From Pseudomonadota bacterium (GTDB lineage Bacteria > Desulfobacterota > Desulfovibrionia > Desulfovibrionales > Desulfovibrionaceae), in contig JAEYOJ010000105.1 in assembly GCA_023411815.1 (NCBI GenBank), forward strand, positions 1 through 63,894: a stretch of DNA of 63,894 nucleotides. The letters are read 5' to 3'. This document shows positions 42,409 to 49,740 of the stretch, one piece after another (within the stretch, counting starts at the first letter, position 1; every line of letters begins with the position of its first letter). The position numbers were made by a program, and so were the translations under genes. Below the pieces are notes generated by a model. It was not told the origin of the DNA. It searched no databases and saw nothing but the letters and a program-made list of their open reading frames with translations.

Positions 42409-43464
42409 ATGTCTTTTCTAGAGACGTATCGTCGAGAAGTTAGTCGGATCCGCGACGAAATAGCAAGATTGCAAAAGGATAAAGCTGGTCATACTAGTAA
42501 ATTAGTCGGCATAAGAAATAAAATAAACTCAGCAACGCAAGCAGCTCATAAAGCATCCAGTGCTTCCACTTACCAATCGAAAATGCGCGAGATTGGACGC
42601 CTCAACTCAGATTATGGCCGAGAAGAACAAAAGGTTGCTAACCTTGACGAGAGAATTGCGCGAAAACAAAAAGACTTGAATACTGCAAGTGAAAAGTTAA
42701 CACGTGAGGAAAGAAAAGAATCCGAACAGAGAGCTAAACGAGAGCAGGAGGATCTTAAGAAGCGTGATATGCAGCTAAAGAGAATTGCTAGTCAAATGAA
42801 CTCACATTCTGTTATGTATAATGAGGCGAAATCTATGCTAGAGAGCATAAAAAACTTACCTGATAAAATTAAGATTGTCTTTTTTGCAACAAATCCTATG
42901 GATCAAATGCAGTTGCGGCTTGATGAAGAAGTAAGATCGATAACTGAAATGATCCGAAAATCAGATCACCGTGATTCTGTTGAATTAAGATCTTGCTGGG
43001 CCACTCGGACGGAGGATATTCTTCAAGCAATCAATGAGCATGATCCTACTATTATCCACTTTAGCGGTCATGGGTCTAGTAATGACAAGCTAGTGTTCCA
43101 AGATGATTCAGGAAGAACTAAACTTGTATCAAAAGAAGCTATTGTTCAAGTGATGGCTTCGATAGGGACAATAAGGCTGGTTTTCTTCAATACTTGCTAT
43201 TCTAGTGTCCATGCAAAAAGTGTCGTTGAGTTTGTTGATGCTGCCATTGGCATGAATGACACAATTGGAGATAAGGCTGCTAGAGTGTTTGCATCGCAAT
43301 TTTATTCAGCTATAGGGTTTGGTCATTCTGTCCTAACGGCCTTTAAGCAAGCAAAGGCATCATTGATGCTGTCGAACATTCCTGAAGAAGATATCCCAGA
43401 ATTATATCTGAAGGAGGGGCTAAACGCAGATGACCTGATAATCGTAAGACCAGTTGAAAATTAG
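42409..43464 (+). CDS. CHAT-domain (caspase-like) protease with N-terminal coiled coil
   Basis: A 351-residue protein. Residues 1-150 are highly charged and predicted coiled coil (runs such as RKQKDL, KREQEDLKKRD). Residues 153-350 form a CHAT-type caspase-hemoglobinase domain: IKIVFFATNPMDQMQLRLDEE as the first strand and loop, the catalytic His221 in IIHFSGHGSS and Cys263 in LVFFNTCYSS. DEEVRSI and IGDKAARVFASQFY are typical of bacterial conflict-system effectors of this class. Base composition is strikingly AT-rich against about 65% GC around it, so it is very likely acquired. TTGGGAGACATAAT is its ribosome site. It starts 24 bases after nrdD and has no obvious partner gene of its own. Confidence 0.85.
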   Translation: MSFLETYRREVSRIRDEIARLQKDKAGHTSKLVGIRNKINSATQAAHKASSASTYQSKMREIGRLNSDYGREEQKVANLDERIARKQKDLNTASEKLTREERKESEQRAKREQEDLKKRDMQLKRIASQMNSHSVMYNEAKSMLESIKNLPDKIKIVFFATNPMDQMQLRLDEEVRSITEMIRKSDHRDSVELRSCWATRTEDILQAINEHDPTIIHFSGHGSSNDKLVFQDDSGRTKLVSKEAIVQVMASIGTIRLVFFNTCYSSVHAKSVVEFVDAAIGMNDTIGDKAARVFASQFYSAIGFGHSVLTAFKQAKASLMLSNIPEEDIPELYLKEGLNADDLIIVRPVEN

Positions 43465-43501
43465 TTAATTTAAGTTGCACTTACATATTAGGCTAATACC
43501 T

Positions 43502-43888
43502 TCACCACACCACCTCCACCCCATACTCCCCAAACACCGCATCCGACGTAACAACCTTCACTCCTTCCACCTTCGCCTGAGCAACAATGATCCGGTCGAA
43601 CGGATCTTTGTGCGTGAACGGCAACGCCCCGGCCATGGCTGCGTGCTCCATGGTCACTGGCAGGGGCCGCATTCCGGGATACGCCTTGACCGCCGCCAGC
43701 AGTTCACGCAGTTCCATGCCCAACTCCAACTTGCCCAAGTTGATCTTGAGCGCGATTTCATACCCGGACACGGCCGAAACGAGCAGGTCGCTTTCTTCGA
43801 TCGCTTGCCAGGCCGCCACACTGAGCTTGCCGGGATCACCGAACCACCAGAGAAGCGCGCACGTATCCAGGAGCAGCCTAGAGGCCAT
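43502..43888 (-). CDS. PIN-domain toxin (VapC-like, Sll0205 group)
   Basis: A 128-residue protein. It opens LLLDTCALLWWFGDPGKLS with the first catalytic Asp (about residue 8), has the central Glu in VSGYEIALKINLGKLEL and the later acidic pair in DPFDRIIVAQA, the PIN nuclease quartet. WWFGDP and KLGKLEL-type features are typical of the Sll0205/YbfE subgroup of ribonuclease toxins. Its start overlaps the antitoxin stop by 11 bases. It is convergent with the CHAT gene, leaving only 37 bases between them. Confidence 0.88.
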   Translation of the reverse strand: MASRLLLDTCALLWWFGDPGKLSVAAWQAIEESDLLVSAVSGYEIALKINLGKLELGMELRELLAAVKAYPGMRPLPVTMEHAAMAGALPFTHKDPFDRIIVAQAKVEGVKVVTSDAVFGEYGVEVVW

Positions 43889-44105
43889 AGTACTCATCCG
43901 GCAGCGGCTCGTTGAAGTCCTTTGACATCTTGATCTTTCCCGCAAAGAGCCCGGCGGGTGGAATGCGTGGCTTTTCCTCTACCGGAACGAGCCTGACCAC
44001 GGGCTTGCCGTTGCGGGCGAGGATGACTTCTTCGCCTTCTTCCGCCCTGGCCACGAGTTGCGAGAGTTGCGTCTTGGCCTCGTGCATATTGACGATTTGA
44101 GCCAT
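43878..44105 (-). CDS. Phd/YefM-family antitoxin
   Basis: A 75-residue protein. Residues 1-50 are the Phd/YefM DNA-binding fold: IVNMHEAKTQLSQLVARAEEGEEVILARNGKPVVRLVP, split here around position 25. The C-terminal 25 residues, ending PLPDEYYGL, form the toxin-neutralising tail. It would bind and inhibit the downstream PIN toxin and repress the operon at the palindrome just upstream of its start. GGAGGTGCCC is the ribosome site. Confidence 0.9.
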   Translation of the reverse strand: MAQIVNMHEAKTQLSQLVARAEEGEEVILARNGKPVVRLVPVEEKPRIPPAGLFAGKIKMSKDFNEPLPDEYYGL

Positions 44106-44117
44106 TGGGCACCTCCT

Positions 44118-44138
44118 TGGCTAACCTTGTTAGCCAAC
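44118..44138. promoter_or_regulatory. Autoregulatory palindrome of the toxin-antitoxin operon
   Basis: TTGGCTAAC and GTTAGCCAA are perfect 9-base arms around CTT. On the minus strand the palindrome directly touches the GGAGGTG ribosome site of the antitoxin gene, so repressor binding could block both transcription and translation start. Confidence 0.75.
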
Positions 44139-44362
44139 CATATGGATCGGATTGCAAATGGTCAAGCGGTAATGCGCGAGCATTACTTTTCCGTGCAATA
44201 TCCCGCACCTGACGTGCAAAACCCTGCATTGTGCACACAGTGCAGCGGCATTCCTCCTCTTCTCCCTTCACCCGCGAACCTCTGTTCAGCCTCCTGCCCG
44301 GATTGGAGAACGCAATTCCGGTACAGCGCCTGCTTCATGCTCGGCCAAAAGGAGGTACAATC

Positions 44363-44662
44363 GTGCGCATCCTGCTGATCACACTCACACTGACGTTCGC
44401 CCTCGCGACCCTCGGCGCGGCACCCGCCATCGCCGACAAGGTGATCATCGTCAACAACGGCTGTGATCACGATGACTACCGTCATCGCCCTAAGCACAAA
44501 CATGGAAAGAAGAACCACAGACCCGCAAAGTATTGCGAGCATCGAGAGCACCGCGAGGTGCACCACTACCATCACTACGAGTCCCGTTCCCCCAGACCCG
44601 CGGGCGGCCATTTCGTGGCCGTTGGCGGGCCGAACTTCGGCGTTTGGGTAACCGGCCGCTAG
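44363..44662 (+). CDS. Small secreted histidine-rich protein
   Basis: A 99-residue protein with a signal peptide (VRILLITLTLTFALATLGAAPAIA, cut near 24). The mature part is very rich in His, Arg, Lys and Glu, with NNGCDHDDYRHRPKHKHGKK and a second cysteine in KYCEH, then HHYHHYES. Two cysteines and about 15 histidines suggest binding of transition metals in the periplasm. GTG 44363 is used because AAAGGAGGTACAATC precedes it with good spacing. I know no family. Confidence 0.65.
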   Translation: MRILLITLTLTFALATLGAAPAIADKVIIVNNGCDHDDYRHRPKHKHGKKNHRPAKYCEHREHREVHHYHHYESRSPRPAGGHFVAVGGPNFGVWVTGR

Positions 44663-44669
44663 GTCGGGA

Positions 44670-44696
44670 GGGGGCGGCCTGGCCGCCCCCTTTATA
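44670..44696 (+). terminator. Rho-independent terminator
   Basis: GGGGGCGGCC, T, GGCCGCCCCC, then TTTAT. Lies 8 bases after the His-rich gene stop. Confidence 0.8.
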
Positions 44697-44863
44697 CGCA
44701 CGCTGCCATCCTCACCCACCGGCAGACAGAATCCTCGTCTCCTGCTACGCTGGCCATAAAGCCGGATTCCTTACCAACGGCTTTGTCCGGCGTTCCGCCG
44801 CCCTGAGCGTAGAGGCGGCGACCTGACCAGGCGCGGCCGCAAGCGCACGCACAGGAGATGACC

Positions 44864-45271
44864 ATGGCGAAACAGATCTTCGTGAACCTGCCGGTGAAGG
44901 ACCTCGACAAGTCCAAGGAGTTCTTCACTAGGCTCGGCTTCGGCTTCAACCAGCAATTCACGGACGAGAACGCGGCCTGCCTCATCCTTGGCGACAACAT
45001 CTACGCGATGCTCCTGACGGAATCGTTCTTCGGAACGTTCACCAGAAAGCCCGTCTCCGACGCGACGAAGAGCACGGAAGTGCTCATCGCCCTGGACGCC
45101 GAAAGCAGGGAGAACGTCGACGACATGGTCTACAAGGCCCTGCAGGCCGGAGGATCGGTCTACATGGAGCCCATGGACCACGGCTGGATGTACGGACACG
45201 GCTTCGCCGATCTGGATGGCCACCAGTGGGAGGTCGTGTACATGGACATGGATGCGATGCCGCAAGCCTGA
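44864..45271 (+). CDS. VOC family (glyoxalase/dioxygenase-like) protein
   Basis: A 135-residue protein of one vicinal-oxygen-chelate unit pair. It opens QIFVNLPVKDLDKSKEFF and ends GHGFADLDGHQWEVVYMD, the usual last strand. This resembles the lactoylglutathione-lyase-like YaeR/PhnB group with unknown substrate. GGAG precedes ATG 44864 at spacing 7; ATG 44858 is too close. The SRPBCC gene follows after 37 bases on the same strand. Confidence 0.85.
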   Translation: MAKQIFVNLPVKDLDKSKEFFTRLGFGFNQQFTDENAACLILGDNIYAMLLTESFFGTFTRKPVSDATKSTEVLIALDAESRENVDDMVYKALQAGGSVYMEPMDHGWMYGHGFADLDGHQWEVVYMDMDAMPQA

Positions 45272-45308
45272 TGGGTATGTTCAACTCCAAACCAGGAGGA
45301 GTCTGCAC

Positions 45309-45758
45309 ATGGAAAGGGAGATGGTGAAGAAGACGGTCACGATCAACGCGCCCAGGGACAAGGTCTGGGATGTTCTGCTGCGGGACGAGTACACGCGGGA
45401 GTGGTACTCGGAATTCAGCCCGGGATCGCACGCCGAGGGCGACTGGAACGTCGGCGACAGGATCGCGTTCTTGGACGGCAGCGGAATGGGGCTGGTGGGC
45501 AAGGTTATGGCCAAGGAGCCGCATGAACGCCTTTCCATAGAGCATCAGGCCGTGATCATGAACGGAAAGGAAGAGCGGGACAGCGAAGATGCCAGGAAAT
45601 GGAGAGGCTGCAAGGAAAACTACACCTTGTCCCAGGAGGACGGGAAGACGATCTTGACCATCGAGCAGGAGCTTCCCGAGGGGTACGTCGAGTCCATCTC
45701 GAAGATGTGGGACAAGGCGGCGGGGAAGATCAAGGAGCTGTCGGAACGCACGATGTGA
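45309..45758 (+). CDS. SRPBCC (AHSA1/START-like) family protein
   Basis: A 149-residue helix-grip protein. It starts MEREMVKKTVTINAPRDKVWDVLLRDEY, the conserved first strand and helix of the family, and has the long C-terminal helix SISKMWDKAAGKIKELSE. These proteins hold a hydrophobic ligand or assist Hsp90-like ATPases. AGGAGGAGTCTGCAC is the ribosome site. It forms a probable operon with the VOC gene; such pairs are common near stress regulators, though none is here. Confidence 0.85.
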   Translation: MEREMVKKTVTINAPRDKVWDVLLRDEYTREWYSEFSPGSHAEGDWNVGDRIAFLDGSGMGLVGKVMAKEPHERLSIEHQAVIMNGKEERDSEDARKWRGCKENYTLSQEDGKTILTIEQELPEGYVESISKMWDKAAGKIKELSERTM

Positions 45759-45888
45759 AGGCGGCCTGACTCCGCCCGGAGGCTCCGGCTCGGCCGGGAC
45801 TCTGTCTGGACGTGTGCGCCCGCCCTGGGGCGGGCGGGCGTTCATCGCGCGCCGTGCCCATGGCGGCGCGCGCATGCGCCCCGCGCGC

Positions 45889-46071
45889 CTACCCGAAAAA
45901 ATAGTCCAGGCCGAACATCAGCGCGCTCAGCACGGCGATCTTGATCAGGAAGTGCATGGCCAGGGCCTTCTTCTCCTCGCCCTCCGCGCTCTTGCGCTTC
46001 ATGAAGTATTCGAACCCGCTCACGGCCAGGCCGAGGACAATGACGACCTGAATGAGGCTTACCCACCACAT
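45889..46071 (-). CDS. Small two-helix membrane protein
   Basis: A 60-residue protein with two hydrophobic segments (about 3-24 and 42-58) and a charged cytoplasmic-type loop FMKRKSAEGEEKK between them. It starts MWWVSLIQVVIVLG. The frame is open for longer, but ATG 46071 starts directly at the first helix. No family recognised. It lies alone between the SRPBCC gene and the hybrid kinase. Confidence 0.5.
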   Translation of the reverse strand: MWWVSLIQVVIVLGLAVSGFEYFMKRKSAEGEEKKALAMHFLIKIAVLSALMFGLDYFFG

Positions 46072-46286
46072 GGCGTGACTCCGGGAAGCATGTTGAAGTA
46101 TGTTCCGGCATGTATAGCACTTGCGGGCGTGGGATACAAACGTCGAGTGCGGCTCGTCGGGCCAGGAATTCTGGCTTGCGCGGAACATGAACACCCCAGC
46201 TGGAATTCAACTTTCAACAGAATCCAGCTTCCATGCATCGTTCACCATTGTATTTTCCTGGAGGTCCCCTTCCGGTGTGAAAAGAA
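46072..46286. other. Intergenic stretch before the hybrid kinase
   Basis: No coding frame or structured RNA seen. Base composition becomes AT-rich toward the promoter at 46287. Confidence 0.35.
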
Positions 46287-46315
46287 TTGGACTGGGATTA
46301 ATAATGTGGTATAGT
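46287..46315 (+). promoter_or_regulatory. Sigma-70 promoter of the hybrid histidine kinase gene
   Basis: TTGGAC, 17 bases, TATAGT: close to consensus with ideal spacing. About 95 bases upstream of the ATG. Confidence 0.65.
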
Positions 46316-46409
46316 TGATTGGAAAAGTCATAAAACACGCCTGCATATACGTATTGTGAAGTTCAAGTGAAAGTTAAGCATTTTATCGGTACGATAATGA
46401 GAGAAACGT

Positions 46410-47927
46410 ATGCTTCAAATCCAGGCTGTGCACTCGGTATGGCGGCGGGTGATAATTGCCGTTTTATCTGTCCTCGTCGCATCCGTGCTCAGATTGTTGG
46501 TCATCGGTCCCTATGAACAACGCGTTCTCTTCGTAACATTCTATCCGGCAGTAATGGTCGCCGCCACAATAGGCGGACTCTATGCAGGCCTGCTCGCCAC
46601 GGCCCTCTCGACGCTCGTCGTCGCAGTCTCCCTTGAGCCGGCGGGATTCCTTTCCGTCACCGATGCTGTCGACTGGATCGGCTTGGCCATCTTCGTCCTA
46701 AGCTGCATCATGACCTCCTACCTCGCCGAGTCCCTGCTGCGCGCCAGGGCGCAGGCCGAGGCGGCGAACAAGGCCAAGTCCGAATTCCTCGCCAACATGA
46801 GCCACGAGATACGCACGCCCATGAACGGCATCCTCGGCTCCATCGAGCTGGCGCTCATGAGGGATCCGTCGCCGTTCGTGCGCAACTATCTGGAGATGGG
46901 CAGGAAATCGGCCATCCACCTGCTCGACATAATCAACGATATCCTTGATCTGTCCAAGATAGAGGCCGGAAAATTCGAGTTGCAGGAGGAGCCGTTCGAT
47001 CTCCAGCAATGCATCGGCGATGTCGTGGGGTCGCTCGCGGGCATAGCGGAGGAGAAGGGGCTGGCTCTGCGTCACGGGATCGATTCGGACGTGCCCAGGC
47101 TGATTGTGGGCGACTCCGTCCGGCTGAGGCAGGTGCTCATGAACCTGATAGGCAACGCGATCAAGTTCACCGAGCAGGGTCGCATCCTGGTCAACGTGGA
47201 GAACATCGGCAACGGAGGCGACGGCCACGTTCGGCTGGGCTTCTCGGTGCGCGATACGGGCATCGGCATCCCGCCGGATCGCCAGGAGCGCATCTTCGAG
47301 AGCTTTTCCCAGGCCGGCGGCGCAAACCAGGTCAAATACGGCGGCACGGGGCTGGGCCTGGCCATATCCAAGCGCCTGGTCGAGATGATGGGCGGCGAGA
47401 TACGGGTGGAGAGCGCGCCCGGAGAAGGCTCCCTTTTCCACTTCACCGCCCGGTTCGAGCAGGTCGGAGCGGAACAGGCCGGGGCGGTGGAAACGATGCG
47501 GCCCGAAGTCGAAAAGGGCGAGTTGCCGAGCCTGCACATTCTCCTGGCCGAGGACAACCAGATCAACCAGCTCGTGGCCATGGAGCTGCTCCAGAAGCAG
47601 GGTCATAGCGTTACAGCCGTGGAGAACGGCATGCAGGCCCTGGAGGCGCTCTCCCGCAACTCCTTCGACCTCGTGCTCATGGACGTGCGCATGCCGGAAA
47701 TGGATGGCGAGACGGCCACGAAGGCCATCCGCGAGGGTCAGACCGGCGATCCGCACATCCCTGTCGTGGCCCTGACCGCGTACGCCCTCAAGGAGGACCG
47801 CGAGCACCTGCTCGCCGCAGGCATGGACGACTACGTGTCCAAGCCCATCGACCCGGAGGAGCTGGACGGCGCGATCAGGCGTGTAATCGAGAAGAAGGGC
47901 GAAACGGGCGGACTGAACCGTCACTGA
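46410..47927 (+). CDS. Membrane hybrid sensor histidine kinase with receiver domain
   Basis: A 505-residue protein. Residues 1-108 hold three or four transmembrane helices resembling the DUF4118 (KdpD-like) membrane module. The HisKA box is NMSHEIRTPMNG with His132, and the HATPase has NLIGNAIKFTEQG, DTGIGIPPD and GTGLGLAIS. A receiver domain occupies about 380-500 with ILLAEDNQINQ, the phospho-accepting Asp in LVLMDVRMPEMDG and the switch Lys in YVSKPID. There is no periplasmic sensor loop. No HPt or response regulator gene lies nearby. Confidence 0.93.
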   Translation: MLQIQAVHSVWRRVIIAVLSVLVASVLRLLVIGPYEQRVLFVTFYPAVMVAATIGGLYAGLLATALSTLVVAVSLEPAGFLSVTDAVDWIGLAIFVLSCIMTSYLAESLLRARAQAEAANKAKSEFLANMSHEIRTPMNGILGSIELALMRDPSPFVRNYLEMGRKSAIHLLDIINDILDLSKIEAGKFELQEEPFDLQQCIGDVVGSLAGIAEEKGLALRHGIDSDVPRLIVGDSVRLRQVLMNLIGNAIKFTEQGRILVNVENIGNGGDGHVRLGFSVRDTGIGIPPDRQERIFESFSQAGGANQVKYGGTGLGLAISKRLVEMMGGEIRVESAPGEGSLFHFTARFEQVGAEQAGAVETMRPEVEKGELPSLHILLAEDNQINQLVAMELLQKQGHSVTAVENGMQALEALSRNSFDLVLMDVRMPEMDGETATKAIREGQTGDPHIPVVALTAYALKEDREHLLAAGMDDYVSKPIDPEELDGAIRRVIEKKGETGGLNRH

Positions 47928-48037
47928 AAAAAAGCGGGTCCTGGGGTTCCCAACCGGATAGCCTCCCTGCCGGGTGGGCTCCGGAGGAGCGGGCCGCCCG
48001 GGCGGGCGACGTCCTTCCGGCTCTCGTTCCTTTTGCC

Positions 48038-49633
48038 TTACCCCAGCAGCTCGCGGGCCAGGGCCTGGCCCTGGTCGCCGCCGCCGGCCATGCGCGACAG
48101 CTCCTCGAAGATGTTCGTATCGCTCAGTTGCCCGCAGCGCGTGTAGGTCTGGCCCTCCTCGACCTCCTTGCGCACCTGGAAATGGCGGTCGGCCTTGGCG
48201 GCCAGCTGCGGCCAGTGGGTGATGAGGATGATCTGCTGGCGGCGCGAGAGGGCCTTTAGCCGCTCGGCCACGGCTCCCAGGGTCAGGCCGCCGATGCCCG
48301 CGTCCACCTCGTCGAAGATGAGCGTGGGCTGCTCGGCCTGGGTCAGCAGGCCCACCAGTGCCAGCAGGAAGCGCGACAGCTCGCCGCCCGAGGCGATCTT
48401 GTCCAGGGGCTGCGGCGACTGGCCGGGGTTGGGCACCCACAGAACGCGGGCGCGCTCCTCGCTGATGCCGGGCACGATCTCGTGCGGCTCGAAATCGATC
48501 TCCACACGCACATGCTCCGAGAAGCCGAGCTGCTTGAGTTCCGTTTCCAGGTCGCCCTTGAGCCTTTCGGCCGCCTGCCTCCGGTCGGCGTGCAGCCGCG
48601 CCAGCACGTCCCGCAGCTCTGCGGCAAGCTCCTGCTCCTCCTTGTCCAGGCGCTTCAGGTCCAGGCCCGATTCATCCAGGAAGGACAGATTCTCGCGCAG
48701 CTCCTGCTGCAGGTGCACGATGCCGTCCAGGTCGCGCTTGAGCTTGCGCTTGAGCTGGGCCAGCTCGAAAAGCCGGGCGTCCACGGCCTCCAGCTCGCCG
48801 GCAGCGGCGTGCAGGTCGCAGCGGCGCAGCCGTCCGTCCAGTTCGCCCAGGCGCAGGCGGAAGTCGTCCAGAGCCCGGGCCTCTTCGGCCAGGTCGGGCA
48901 CGGCGGCCGCAAGTCCGCGCACCTGGCGGCCCAGGCGGTCGAACTGGGCCAGCAGCCCCTCGCCGCCCTGGCCGTGCAGCAGGCTCAGCGCGCCGTCCAG
49001 GGCCTGGCGCGCTCCTGTGCGGTCCTTGAGCTCCTGGCGCTTGGCGGTCAGCTCGTCTTCCTCGCCCGGCTTGGGATTGACCTTGGCGATCTCGCGGCTT
49101 TGAAATTCGAGGAACTCGCGCTGGGCGGACAGGGAACCCACGCGGTCGAGCAGCTCCCTGCGACGGTTCGTCACGGCGCGCAGACGGTCGCGCAGACGGT
49201 CACGCTCGTCCAGCAGCGACTTGTCCGGCAGGAAGGCGTCGAGCATGCGCGCCTGGTAGGCGGGCGAGAGGAGCTTCTGCTGGCCGTGCTGGCTCGTGTG
49301 CAGGACCAGGCCGGGCTTGAGGCTCTCCACGGTCTCCAGGCTGCTCAGTCGGTCGTTGACGTACAGGCGGCTGCGGCCCGTGTCCGCGACCAGCTCGCGG
49401 CGGATGACGCACTCCACGCCCTCGACCACGAACAGGGCCTCGACCGTGGCCTTGTCCCGGCCGGCCCGGACCATGTCCGGCGTGAGCTTGTCGCCGGTGA
49501 GAAAATTGACGGCCCGCAGGATGAACGACTTGCCCGCGCCGGTCTCGCCGGTCAGGGCGTTGAGGCCCGGGGCGAATTCCAGCTCCAGGTCGTCGATGAG
49601 GGCCAGGTTGCGTATGCGCAGAAGTTCCAGCAT
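48038..49633 (-). CDS. recN: DNA repair protein RecN
   Basis: A 531-residue SMC-like ATPase. Walker A is GETGAGKS (29-36), the ABC signature SGGELSRF lies near 435 and Walker B is LIFDEVDAGIGG. Two long coiled-coil arms (about 150-370) join the halves. RecN holds broken DNA ends during double-strand break repair. The start MLELLRIRNLALID is typical, and I place it at ATG 49633. A CTGT-GGAA-ACAG palindrome lies 14 bases upstream, which could be an SOS-type site, but the LexA site of this organism is not known to me. The upstream phospholipase-like gene is on the same strand. Confidence 0.95.
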   Translation of the reverse strand: MLELLRIRNLALIDDLELEFAPGLNALTGETGAGKSFILRAVNFLTGDKLTPDMVRAGRDKATVEALFVVEGVECVIRRELVADTGRSRLYVNDRLSSLETVESLKPGLVLHTSQHGQQKLLSPAYQARMLDAFLPDKSLLDERDRLRDRLRAVTNRRRELLDRVGSLSAQREFLEFQSREIAKVNPKPGEEDELTAKRQELKDRTGARQALDGALSLLHGQGGEGLLAQFDRLGRQVRGLAAAVPDLAEEARALDDFRLRLGELDGRLRRCDLHAAAGELEAVDARLFELAQLKRKLKRDLDGIVHLQQELRENLSFLDESGLDLKRLDKEEQELAAELRDVLARLHADRRQAAERLKGDLETELKQLGFSEHVRVEIDFEPHEIVPGISEERARVLWVPNPGQSPQPLDKIASGGELSRFLLALVGLLTQAEQPTLIFDEVDAGIGGLTLGAVAERLKALSRRQQIILITHWPQLAAKADRHFQVRKEVEEGQTYTRCGQLSDTNIFEELSRMAGGGDQGQALARELLG

Positions 49634-49740
49634 GGGATTTGGTTGCCTGTGGAAACAGTGGAAAGGGTAGGCGGAATCTACACGCAAGGCCGCGGGAGGG
49701 CAAGGGAGCAAGCCGCCCGCAGCGCAAAAGCCGCGCCGGG

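Noticed and set aside
49647..49658. LexA/SOS box before recN
   Set aside because: CTGT-GGAA-ACAG is suggestive, but its spacing differs from known LexA boxes and the site of this lineage is unknown to me.
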